From Cladopsammia gracilis (lineage: Eukaryota; Cnidaria; Anthozoa; Scleractinia; Dendrophylliidae), in contig JAJGOT010000418.1 of the NCBI GenBank assembly GCA_022457155.1, forward strand, positions 278,501 through 342,500: a stretch of 64,000 bases of DNA. The letters are read 5' to 3'. The translations under genes were made by a program, and so were the position numbers. A model generated the notes under the pieces. The model did no database searches, was not told the DNA's origin, and saw only the letters and a program-made list of their open reading frames with translations. Positions 13,256 through 25,000 of the stretch are shown piece after piece (the stretch's first letter is position 1; each line of letters begins with the position of its first letter).

Positions 13256-15340
13256 ATCGGTGGTAATGTCACTTCTGCCACTTAGATATGAGAAATATTT
13301 CTTTTTCTCTCACACCGGATCCAATTTAAACATTCACAGCAGCGCATGCGCAATAATGAAAACAGGTAACTAAATGTAAAACAAGGATGAAGCTGTCAAA
13401 TAACACTTGAAATAAAAGGCGGTTATATTGTTTCCCTCTTGGTGAGTGTAAACAAGGAACATGTCTGATTGACTTTGTTCTCCTCATAACTGAATGGAAT
13501 ATCGTCCAATATTGCGCTAATATACATGTACCAAGGTATGTATTAAAATAACTTTATCTGTGTATTAATCTTTTCCGAAACATATGTTCTATTCTCAAGT
13601 AAGCTTTATTCCAAATAGGTTCAACAAACAGGAAACGTCCATGTCATTGTGTAAATTGCATATTTTCCGGTAAAAAAATAATATAAACAAAATAAAAATT
13701 GGATATTAGAAAAACGTTATATAAATTATAACGCGGTAGAGAAGGTTGATGTGGTAAAGCAAATAATTTCAGTATAGAGTCGTATGTTAATGATATTTGA
13801 ATATACAAAACTCACTGAAAAATCAGCTTTTCAACGCCACACCCATTAATACTTTTTTTGCGGTTTCTGAAGAAACCGGGACTTCAATAAAATATATCCA
13901 GCAATATATCCAGCATACATTTTATGTCATTATTACCTTCCATGTTTGTTTTTCTAGTTTGTAAAACTCGACATTGATGAGATATCGGTCCAGTTTATCA
14001 AAATGATTAAAAAATTCCCGGGAGGCTAAAATTGGAATATGCTTGACACGATTATGATTCGCAATAGTATTGCCGGCCTTTTGTCCTATGCTTATATTTT
14101 AACTCACCTGGAGATTTTGCTGAGGGTCCTTGATTGTCATTGTAAAGTTGTTTAATACTAATGGCATCTTGTGCAACATTGACATGAAGAAAGTAGAAGA
14201 CGACAAAACATGTGCATGTTTATCAGGAAGAAATTAAGAATAACTAGGGGTGCTTCTTTGAATTAAGGAAATTCAAAACATAATAAAGTGAAAATGAAAA
14301 AAAAATCCCATAATCACAAAAATACATTTCCGAAGACAGGATAGTTTGCTTATTGTACAAGAGAATGCAAATGAGCCAATTTATCGTCTTATAATTTTGC
14401 TTATAATATTTATATATTTTAATGAACATTTCCTGCCAAACTCTAGCATCCGGCCGTAGAGTGAAACTGCCCGAAGCGACCACGCTTTCAAGAGATAGTT
14501 TAAATTGACTAAATATTGTTAAATTTGTATTGATTTACATACAAGCAGTATTTTATTTTATTTACATGACCCCACAAGCTGTAACTTTGCATTTCTGTCA
14601 TGTATAAATAAAGGTTGTATGCATGTATGTATGTGTAGTGCCTCGGGTGATGTGTCGTGTTTTCATGATTATGTCCAAGAGCTTCCTTTAGGCTTGTTCT
14701 ATTACCTTAAAATAGAAAGAAAAAATCGCTAAAAGTAATGAAAGCAAAAATGTATATTAATTAAAGAGACAAAATGGCATCTAAACGAGGGAACATTCCA
14801 TAAAAATGGCAATTTTTGATTTCTTGAACGCCTCGGCATGACATCAAATTTGATGAACTGTAGTCCACTTCCATCTTGTATTTTATTTATTTTATTTTAT
14901 TAGCTTCGCCAAATCAAGTACATATGTATACACTAATTAGAAAAAAAAGTAATGAAAGAGGCAGGGAATAACCAATTACTGCGGGCCCAAGACTTAAGAT
15001 AAATATATAAAATTAATTTTAATCCTGCACTTTCATCCTGCACTCTAATTTAATCCTGTATTTTTTACTCTATAAAATATTTTTATCCAATTTAGTTGTA
15101 TATTTCTTCGCATTTGGCGATATAACATGGAAATTACCTAAGTGTGCAATTTTGTTATTTCAGTGGGTGGTCGTCAAGGCGATTCTTTCATTGTCCAGCA
15201 GTACTTACCATTTAGCCAAGAAAACCGGTATTCGATTGGAAAGCAAATGGTAGGGTTGATTTTCCGGGTATTTCGGCTGGAACTAGTGGAAAACCTTCAG
15301 AGGTTATCAGTTGGTACGAACCGACATATCTCTTGCCATT

Positions 15341-15450
15341 TAACAACAACAACAACAACAACATTTATTTAAACACGATAAAAAATTACAGCGGAGCTGA
15401 TGTGGTCGTGTATAAAAAGTTAAACAGTTTACAAGTGGATAAAAAGCTTA
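15341..15450 (-). mobile_element. LINE 3'-tail-like fragment
   Basis: (AAC)n followed by TTTATTTAAACACGAT, then TACAGC and GTCGTGTATAA. The same blocks occur at 39985-40050. A simple-repeat tail beside such a block fits the 3' end of a non-LTR element read on minus. No coding part remains. Confidence 0.45.
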
Positions 15451-16982
15451 AAAACTAATTAAAATTTAAAAAAAAGATCTACCCTACTGAAAAATTAATC
15501 TATAAATTAAGCTATTCGTATGAAGTTCTGCATTTGACCATTTCACGCAGTACCAGTCTTATAACAAGGGCAAAACAAGACCGGGAAAGAAATGGTAAAC
15601 GGCATGCAAAATCTATTTGGAATTCTCACGGTTAGAATGCATATTTTACAGACACTCTTACCGTTATTCAACGGTCAACCCAACTGGATTTTTCCCGCAA
15701 CTGGTAAGCACTGGAAAGCACTGGTAAGCACCCCAGGAATATATACGTTTTGGCGAAGGGTTAAGAATTCGCGAAATAATGAAAATTGGAAGTTGGATTT
15801 TTCTATAACTTTCGATCGATTCGATAAGCCCAATTGTACAAGAACTGAAAATGTACAACGCGTTCTGTGCAAATGACTGACAGCTAGTTTGCAAATCTTA
15901 ATTAGCAAGGACTGTACAAGGGTAGAGTGCTTTTCCTTAGTGTTGGCACAAAGAGCGTCATAGAGTGAAGTCAACAACTACTTTTATGGTGAGTAATTCT
16001 TTTTCTGTGGATTACCTAGCTTCTCATTCACACACTTTAGGCACACCAGTTAGGTTAAAACGAATTAAGTGAATATCTTATTTTACCACAATTGCCGCTA
16101 AACTCGCAATATGATTGGTCGACGTGAGTGGTAAATGAGAGTCCAGACAACGGTGCTGACGCTAACATCACGTGCGCTTGAAAACAACCAATCAGATTGC
16201 GAGAAAGTTATAGACAACGCTTGCTCTTTCTTTGCTGTCACGTTTTGTAACAAGACTTCGATTTTTCCTTGTATTTTTTCTTAATATTGTTGTAAAAAAC
16301 AAATTTACAAAAAAAAAAACAAACACAAAAACAAAATTTGTTGCTGACTCACTCGGCTGCGCCTCGTGAGTCCACAACATTTTGACCATGTGATGACGTA
16401 AATCGTGGTAAATAAGAGTCCACACCACGGAAAACCGGTGTAAATTTGTTAAATAGATCTAGAGTTAGGTAAAAGCAAGCGTAAAATCGGAATGCAGTGC
16501 TCCTTTTATATCTTCGAAGACTTGCTGTTACCCCAGACATCTCAGTCCACTTCAGTTATAAATTCAAAGCTCGAAGGTTTTTTTTTTAACATAAGGTGGC
16601 TCCCTAGAGATTTTACAAAAGCACCTACATTAACTATCATGAGTTACAATATATTGCCTAATTTCTTTTCTTGCAATTTTGGTTCACGGGATTTAGCAGT
16701 CATAGATAGAGGCCGTGGCCAAGCCAAAGGAGCACCTAAAGAATGGCAAATGTTGTGCAAGAATTGACCTTAATTGTTCAATTTTCGAGTTGCCTCAGGT
16801 GAAATTTTATCTTTTCTTTATGAAAAAGTCATCAAAGGAAACGCGAAAAAATCTGTCGTTGATTTTGCTTTTTTTTTGCTTTTGCTGGCGTCCCAAAAAT
16901 TGGGAAACAAAACCTGCATTTTCGTGTGAGCGCGCATAAAGTTCATGTCATCAGCGCATGCGGTTATAAAACTATAGAGAGC

Positions 16983-17042
16983 CACATTAAACTACATTAA
17001 ACTACATTAAAACTACATTAAACTACATTAAACTACATTAAA
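16983..17042. repeat. Decamer tandem repeat ACTACATTAA
   Basis: Six near-perfect copies, one with an extra A. Confidence 0.9.
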
Positions 17043-18214
17043 GGGGAAGTATCACGGGGATTTGGTGTCATTTCAAACAGCAAAAAAATGTTATTGTATG
17101 ATCAGAAACCGACAAATAAAGCCGCTCCAATGGTGTGATAAATTATCACGAAATATATGAAAACTGTCGATTAGTGTCTCTGGTCATAGACGGATCGAAC
17201 TGGGTCTCAATGAAATACAACTTGAAAAATATTAGCCTAATCTTTTTCAAGTTACCACATTTTCGTCTCCAAATAGGTTAGAACAGAGCATAATCTGTCT
17301 CTCTTTCAAGAAATGGTTGATTTCACTCTCTTGGTGTTTTAGTATTACTTTGTAAATAAGTAAAGGTATTGTAAAATGGCTTTGACAAAAAAAAAACATG
17401 AAAACAACAACAACAACAACAATCTTTATTGCGCTCTTAATACAAAAGTGCAGAATCATTAAAAGGAAATAACTGTGAAAGAAAAAGAGCACAGCCACTC
17501 AGAAATAGCAAAAGCTAATCGCGCTGACTGGCTTGGCCATGCGGAAGAGTAATGATGATGATACTTCCCTGAGGTTATAATATGTTGTCATATAAATATG
17601 TTGTCAATAAGTATTCATCCTCTTCATCACATAAATATCAAACAAAATGACCTGCTTACATCTCCTTAAGACTTTATTATATTCGAGGCTCTTCTTAATT
17701 ACCTAGTGTTTTTATTGGTAGAATAAACGCACGCATGACGTTAAGCTCACGGTATGACTTGCGCACAAAATCCGGTTTCAAAGCGCAATCCCATTTATTA
17801 TGACCAGAAGTACCTGTCCATCTAAACTTAAAATTATTCATTGAGAAAACCGCAATATATATTTACTTTAATAGCAGTAAGGCACTCTACTTCGTACGGT
17901 GTGACCTACTTCTAAGTCCCTTATGCTACTCCATTTAGCGTCATTAACTAAGCTGATTTAGAATGGGTTTTAAAATCATCTTATAATACAAAGAAGCAAA
18001 ACGCTCCAGAAACGTAAAAACCTTACAATGCACGGGATTCGTATATTTGTTTTTCAACCTTACATTTTTATAATTTTTCGTGCTCTACAGCTTGAGTTAT
18101 TCCCAAGTCTCGTTTTTTTAACAACAAAGTCAGATGTGAGCTATAAAAATTGCTGCTTATAACCCTCCCACTCTCAGCAATGCCGATACAAAAAGACTAA
18201 GCTATCATCTGAAT

Positions 18215-18930
18215 GGTCACGCTAATTTTATTCAGAGACTGAAAAGTTAAAACCACCTTGTACAGCATAATAAACAGTACCACTGAAAAGTACTTCTCAA
18301 TAGCTTTCATTTAAATGGTTACACTTTAGGATTTCGTCCACAGACTCAAACGTTAGAACCACCTTGTACAGCATAACAAACAGCACCACAGGAAAGTACT
18401 GCTCAGTAGCTTTCATTTGAATGGTCACACTTTAGGATTTCATCCACAGACTCAAAAGTTAGAACCACCTTATACAGCATAATAAACAGTACCACAGTAA
18501 AGTACTGCTCAGTAGCTTTCATTTGAATGGTCACACATTAGGATTTCATCCACAGACTCAAAAGTTAGAACCACCTTGTACAGCATAATAGACAGTACCA
18601 CAGTAAAGTACTGCTCAGTAGCTTTCATTTAAATGGTTACACTTTAGGATTTCGTCCACAGACTCAAAAGTTAGAACCACCTTGTACAGCATAATAAACA
18701 ATACCACAGGAAAGTACTGCTCAATAGCTTTCATTTGAATGGTCACACTTTAGGATTTCATCCACAGAGGCTTAAAAGTTAGAACCACCTTGTACAGCAT
18801 AATAAACAGTACCATATGAAAGTACTGCTCAATGGCTTTCATTTGAATAATCACACTTTAGGATTTCATCTAGGGACTCTAAATTTATAATCATCTTGTA
18901 CAGCTTCATAAAAAGTATGTAACCATCATG
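18215..18930. repeat. Satellite array, ~105-bp unit, 6-7 copies
   Basis: Each unit runs CACTTTAGGATTTCATCC, ACAGACTCAAAAGTTAG, AACCACCTTGTACAGCATAA, then ACAGTACCACAG, AAGTACTGCTCAGTAGC and TTTCATTTGAATGGT. The first and last copies are diverged. Single monomers occur at 1946-2031 and 28742-28840. Confidence 0.9.
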
Positions 18931-19031
18931 ATATATAGTTTTCTTTGAGTGGTGAGACTTAAGCGTTTAGTTCCACATTACATGACTTCAAATCTATCTC
19001 TGAGAGTGCAACAGTTAAAATATTGCATTGA

Positions 19032-22000
19032 CTAATTAGTTGTTTCATAGAAAACTTCAACTTCGTTTGGTTTAAAAGAAGTTGGCGAGACAAACTGGTA
19101 CTTAGGACAGGTGTAAGCGTAGCAGTAAACGGAAGAGTAAGACCGCTGGTCATTTATCCTAATATCGTTTTTAGCACCGAATGTCACATGATAACTGTAG
19201 CAATCATAGCTGGCATACGAGCTCCTTGTTATCGCCAGTTTCTCCGGGTAGTAGCCATTGGTGTTGTAAAGTGTAAAAAGGAACGCTTTGGCATCTTTTT
19301 TGTAGCCACATGAACGTCCACGTACACCTGTTGATAATAATATTGTATGTGAACAGTATACGATGTGTGAACAGTATGGTATATGAAGATTATGGCATGT
19401 GAACAGTATGGTATATAAACAGAATGGAATGTGAACAGTTTGGAATTTGACCAATATGGAACGTGACTAGTGTGGTATGCGAACAGTATGGTTTGTGAAC
19501 AGTATACGATATGTGAACAGTATGATATATGAAGATTACGGTATGTAAATAGTATGATATGTGAACAGTATGGTATATAAACAGAATGGAATTTGAACAG
19601 TTTGGAATTTGATCAATATGGTACGTGACTAGTGTGGTATGTGAACAGTATGGTATGTGAACAGAATGGAATGTAAACAGTATAGTATGTGAACAGTGTG
19701 GTATGTAAACAGTATGGAATTGAACAATGTGTTGCATAACCACAACTCAACAAGCGATAAAAGTTGAGTAGATAATGTTTCTTTTCTATTTAATGTTCTA
19801 CTGCTCAAATCAGAAATCCAAGAAACTATTTTCCAGCAGACAATATCAGACATCTCGAATCGCAAACACGTTTTCTGTTAAATAGTAGGTGTCTTGTACT
19901 CACCTTTCCATGGAATGCTGATATAACCACCGAAGATGTAGTTCCTAAAACGGATAATAGTAACAGTCGGGCCCTTATGGTTGCACCTATAATGAAATGC
20001 TGCTGACGCCCAGCCATGAATGGTTGCCTGGTAACACTTCTTCCATCCGCTGGATGCCGACTGAAGGACTGGGGCAAGGTAAGATGCCAATTTATCAAGG
20101 TATGTATTTTTCATGGTAACGTTCGCACTGAGGATGGCCGAGTCATCAATAGTCTCTGCACAAAAGTAACAACGACAACGTGTTAATAACAGACGGTAGA
20201 CTGGATTTCTTTCTAGAGTGACGACAAAATTTTTATACTGAAAGCAGCTGCCATATTTTATCGAATAAGAGCTCCTCTTAGATAAGCTTCTGTCTCCAAA
20301 AGAAATGAACGGGTTTAACGGGTTCAACGGGTTCAAACTTGAGTCGGTGTAATGTGGTTTTATCTATTGAATCTCTAGATAAAATCCTACCGTGTGAAGA
20401 TTTTTATCAATGAAGACTAGTAAGCAGTAACTTCCTCTGACGGTTTTCTTTTTTTTTTCAATATTTTACAAAGTGAAATTTGGTTATTATTTAACTGATG
20501 AACTTTGATTTCTCTTGCTCTTGGCAGTGGGGTACGTTAAATTGGAACATTGTCTCAAAAGCAATCAAGAAACGCCTGTCAAGACCAAAATATGTGATTT
20601 ATTTATAATAACAATAATAAAATAATAAAAGAACCTGTTTATCCAGGATGACTGCGTCAGTTATACACTTACTTTTAGCTACAACCTAAAGACCTTTCCT
20701 CTTTTCAGGCCAAAAACGGCAACCATCAATACCTTATATACAAAATACACTATTTCATATCAAAGTGTCTTACTCTCGGACCTACACGCAACCTTATACC
20801 CCCATCGTGGCACAGGGTGGTGGGGGTTGTTGCAATCCTCCTTGGGTTTTCGCGATGTTGCAATATTTCGGAAATAGTAGTGTAGTGTGGGCAACAAAAT
20901 AAGGTGAATATTATGGATCGTAGCGCTGCTGGGGCTCCGTGACGTCACCCATAATGGCCGCCACCAAGGTCCATTAATTACCTAAACCACGGTCGAAGGT
21001 AAACTAATAGTTTAAATAACTGGCCCTAAACTTTTGCGAAACGAACGGATATCAAGAAAATTGTAGCTACAAATTATACACTTTTAATTTGGTAAAATTA
21101 AAATCGTTGCATGGCGTCAAAACAAACATACACAGTCAGTAAAATCTCGATACCTCCAACTTACGCAAACACGAACCCAGGCTCCCAATAATATACTTCG
21201 AATTTTTTTTTTATTTCACCGCAGTAACTCGATAAACCGGTTCTGTGTTTTCCTTTGACGTTTCAAATTATCGGGATTCATGCTCGGGTTACTTCAAATC
21301 ACAAGAAACCATGTAAAACTATAGCAATAGTGTACAGTTACCTGGTGGAGTTGTTTCATAGAATACTTCCACTTCGTTTGGTTTAAAAGTAGTCGGCGAG
21401 ACAAACTGGTACTTCGGACAAGTGTAAGAGTGGCAGTGTACGTAAGAAGAAGACCGCTGCGTATGTATCTTAATATCGTATCCACCACCGAATGTCGGAT
21501 TGTGACTGTAACAATCATAGATGGCGTACTTGCTTGTTTTTATCGCCAGTTTCTCCGGGTAGTAGCCGTTGGTGTTGTGCAGTGTAAAAAGGAACGCTTT
21601 GGCATCGTCTCTGTATGTACATGAAAGTCCAGATACACCTATTAACAATGAAAAATAACTTTTCTTATGTTACAAGCGGACACATTAGAAAATACTCGAT
21701 TCGACTGGAAGTGAGCAGTACAACTAATGCTAAATAGTACTACCTACAGGTAAAAAAATCTAACGTACATTTCCATACAATGAAATATTTGATGAGAATG
21801 CAGTACATCACCCTAAACTGACTTGAGGTGGTCAAAGATTTCCGAAGTGTTCCGAACATTTCGTGTTCAAGATCGTGCCATTTTCTTTCTGCCTGACTGC
21901 AGCGTTGGTCTCAAAATCAAGTTCCACTAAAGAAAATTGTTGAAGTACTACTACCATTAAACTTTGACATTTTGTATACGGGGAAAATACATTCCTCGCA

Positions 22001-25000
22001 GTGTTTAGAGTGGATATATCTATCTGGGCCACTGATATAAAGTTTAGGTTCCGCAAAGGGAAGATATCTAGCTTAGAAAAGTAGTGCATTAAGAGTCCCA
22101 CATTTTAGATTATATTCCGTCAAAGCTATTGTTTAGTGCTGTGACTTCATTTCACACTGTAAAACAAGGTTTCTATGCAAAAAAAATAAGATTTAAAATT
22201 GCTCTTTAGTTTCTCAGACAGCGATTCAAAGAGCTTTTGTGGATTGTCGATGTAGGAGGAAATGGAAGGAAAGAATAATTCATTCCATATGAATAATTCA
22301 TTCCATATGAAGAATAATTCATTCCATATGACGAGCATTCCATATGACGAGCCTGCAAGTGAAAGAATAATTCATTCCATATGACGAGCCTGCAAGTGTT
22401 ACAAGTGTGGCTATTGTTTTCAACCTCTGAAACAATGGTTACACTTGTAAATTACACTTGTAAAAGTTTTATTAAATTGACCCCAGGCCGCAGGAACATG
22501 GCGGTCAAAAATTGTAGAGAGTTCGAGCGCAAAAACGCTCACTTTCCTATGTCATATGAAAATACACTTTGGGTGTCTAGTACTTGAGGAAGTTAACTAC
22601 TGATTTGCCGAAAATTGAAGGTATTCGATTATTTGGTTGTAGTAACACTTTAAATAATACAAAGTGCTGTTTACTAAGTGGTCTTATATCAAAACAAAAT
22701 AACATACAGAAATAGTAAGTTTCTTGTGCTAACCTTGCCATGGAATACTAGTATATCCACCGAAGATGTAGTTCCCAAAACGGATAATAGTGACAGTCGG
22801 ACCCTTATAGTTGCAACTGTAATGAAAATCATTAGCTCCCCAGCCATGAACGGTTGCTTGGTAACACTTCTTCCATCCGCTAGATCCTGACTCGAGGACT
22901 GGGGCAAGGTAAGACACCAATTTATCAAAGTATGTTTTTTTCATGGTAACGTTCGCACTGAGGATGGCCGAGTCTTCAATATTCTCTGCACAGCAATAAC
23001 AAAGGGAACATGTTAAATGACAGAAGATAGACTGGACTTAAAAAACAATCAACGTTTCACCGGACACACATGACCTTTGTAGAGCGATTAAACAAATATC
23101 CTTAAAGAAACTGCCTTATTCCTTTCAGGGAAAGCCCCTCTCGGTTACTGCTTCCATCAACATAAGCAAATTTCATTACCCCCAAAAAGAAAAGTCCGTC
23201 AAGATTTCGCGCCTCTCCGGATTATATGCATTTTATGTACTGGCACCCTGTGAACGTTGCATTATTCGAATGAGAGAGAAATTGTGCCAATGTGGTCGAG
23301 GATTAATTTGTTGATAGCTGGTAACTGGTTCCACATGTGAGCTATCATATACAAAAAGGAGTTGTGCATGACAAGGTTCTTATATGAAGGCTGCACAACA
23401 TTTAAGCCACTGCCACGTGTAAAAAAACCCTGCACAAATATGAAGGGAAGAGATGCAAAAGATATTTACGTGGCTTTTAATCAAACAGATACCTATAGTA
23501 ACAACAAATCAAATAAAAACGTGAGTAGGCGATCATGATTACCTGACGGAGCTCTTTTATAGAATACCTCCACTTCGTTTGGTTTAAAAGAAGTCGGCGA
23601 GACAAACTGGTACTTCGGACAAGTGTAAGAGAAGCAGTGTACGTAAGAATAATACCACCGGTTATATATCCTAATATCGTGTCCACCACCGAATGTCGGA
23701 TTGTAACTGTAACAATCATAGATGGCGTACTTGCTTGTTTTTATCGCCAGTTTCTCCGGGTAGTAGCCGTTGGTGTTGTGCAGTGTAAAAAGGAACGCTT
23801 TGGCATCGTTTCTGTATGTACATGAAAGTCCATATACACCTGTTAAAAATTAAAAAATATTGCAAAATGGTAAACAGCAGAGATTAGAATCTTTGTTCAG
23901 TATTATGCAGTCCTGTTTACGATAACGTTTTGAATCAATCAACACTGCAAACTAATTTTAAGCGCTTGCAATAACTTACTTATATTTCACGGCAATACGC
24001 TATAAGTGGCAGTGAACCGATGATATGTCGATTGTTACTCGTGAGTTTTTCAAAACAGCTAAACATTGACCAAAGACCTGTTTTAATTATACATTTGAAT
24101 CTCTCTTCGACGACCAGCCTAATTCTTCGGATGTTGTAGAAAAGTGGCGCTATTAGGAAGTTTATGTATTTGAATTCGGTGAGTGAGTCGTCAGTGGCCA
24201 TAGGAACAAGCAAACTTTGTTCATTTATACAGTGGAACCTCCATTTAAGGGACACGAAAAGTACCCTTAATAGAGGTGTTAAGTACAAAGATTAGATGAG
24301 CGTTTTGCCGGCCGGGACCAGGAGAAGCGTTACCTTAGTAGAGGTGTCCCCTGAGGTATTAATTACAAAGGTTATATGAGCCTTTTGCCGACCGGGATCG
24401 GGAGAAGTGTCCCCATAATGAAAGTGTCCCTTTAATAGAGGTGTTAATTTCAAACATTATATGAGTGTTTTGCTGGTCGGAACCAGAAGAAAGGTCCCCC
24501 TAATGAAAGTGTCTCCATTTAAAACGATAATATGGGCGGTTTGTCAACCGGGACCAGAAGAAAAATAAGTGCCCTCTTGATGGAGGGGTCCCTTAAATAG
24601 AGGTGATAATTACAAAGATTATATGAGCGTTTTGCTGGCCGGGACCAGGAGTATTAATAGAGGTGATAATTACAAAGATTATATGAGCATTTTGTCGGCC
24701 AAAACCAGAAGAAGTGCCCTCTTGATGGTGTCCCTTTAATGAGGTGATAATTACAAAGATTATATGAGCGTTTTACCGGCCGGGATCAGGAGAAGTGTCC
24801 CTTAATGGAGGTGTCCCTTTAATAGAGGTGATAATTACAAAGATTATATGAGCGTTTATCCGGCCTGCACCAGGAGAAGTATCCCTTAATGGGTGTGTCC
24901 CTTTAATAGAGGTGATAATTACAAAGATTATATGAGCGTTTATCCGGCCTGCAACAGGAGAAGTATCCCTTAATGGGTGTGTCCCTTTAATAGAGGTGAT

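Larger units (their letters stand above)
13256..18214. other. Intergenic region, no supported gene
   Basis: Upstream flank of the first astacin and downstream flank of the TLDc gene. It contains LINE-tail-like fragments: AAC repeats beside TTTATTTAAACACG at 15341-15420 and AAC repeats at 17402-17425. It also has a diverged direct repeat with TGGTAAAT-AGAGTCCA near 16120-16160 and 16400-16435, and the decamer array at 16983-17042. The remaining open frames are short and show no domain. Confidence 0.5.

Noticed and set aside
14110..14222. Minus-strand stretch resembling a signal-peptide exon (FVVFYFLHVNVAQDA) ending at a GTGAGT donor in phase 1, upstream of the first astacin
   Set aside because: The frame has a stop codon just before it and no ATG; the frame that has an ATG gives an unrelated short peptide. 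It could be a decayed first exon, but it is not supportable as coding.
18215..18930. Regularly spaced repeats suggestive of a CRISPR array
   Set aside because: The whole 105-bp unit is conserved with no unique spacers, and the genome is eukaryotic; it is a satellite.
19335..19865. Cys/His/Tyr-rich open frames on minus resembling small secreted repeats
   Set aside because: Made by the 17-bp minisatellite in the intron between the last two TLDc exons.
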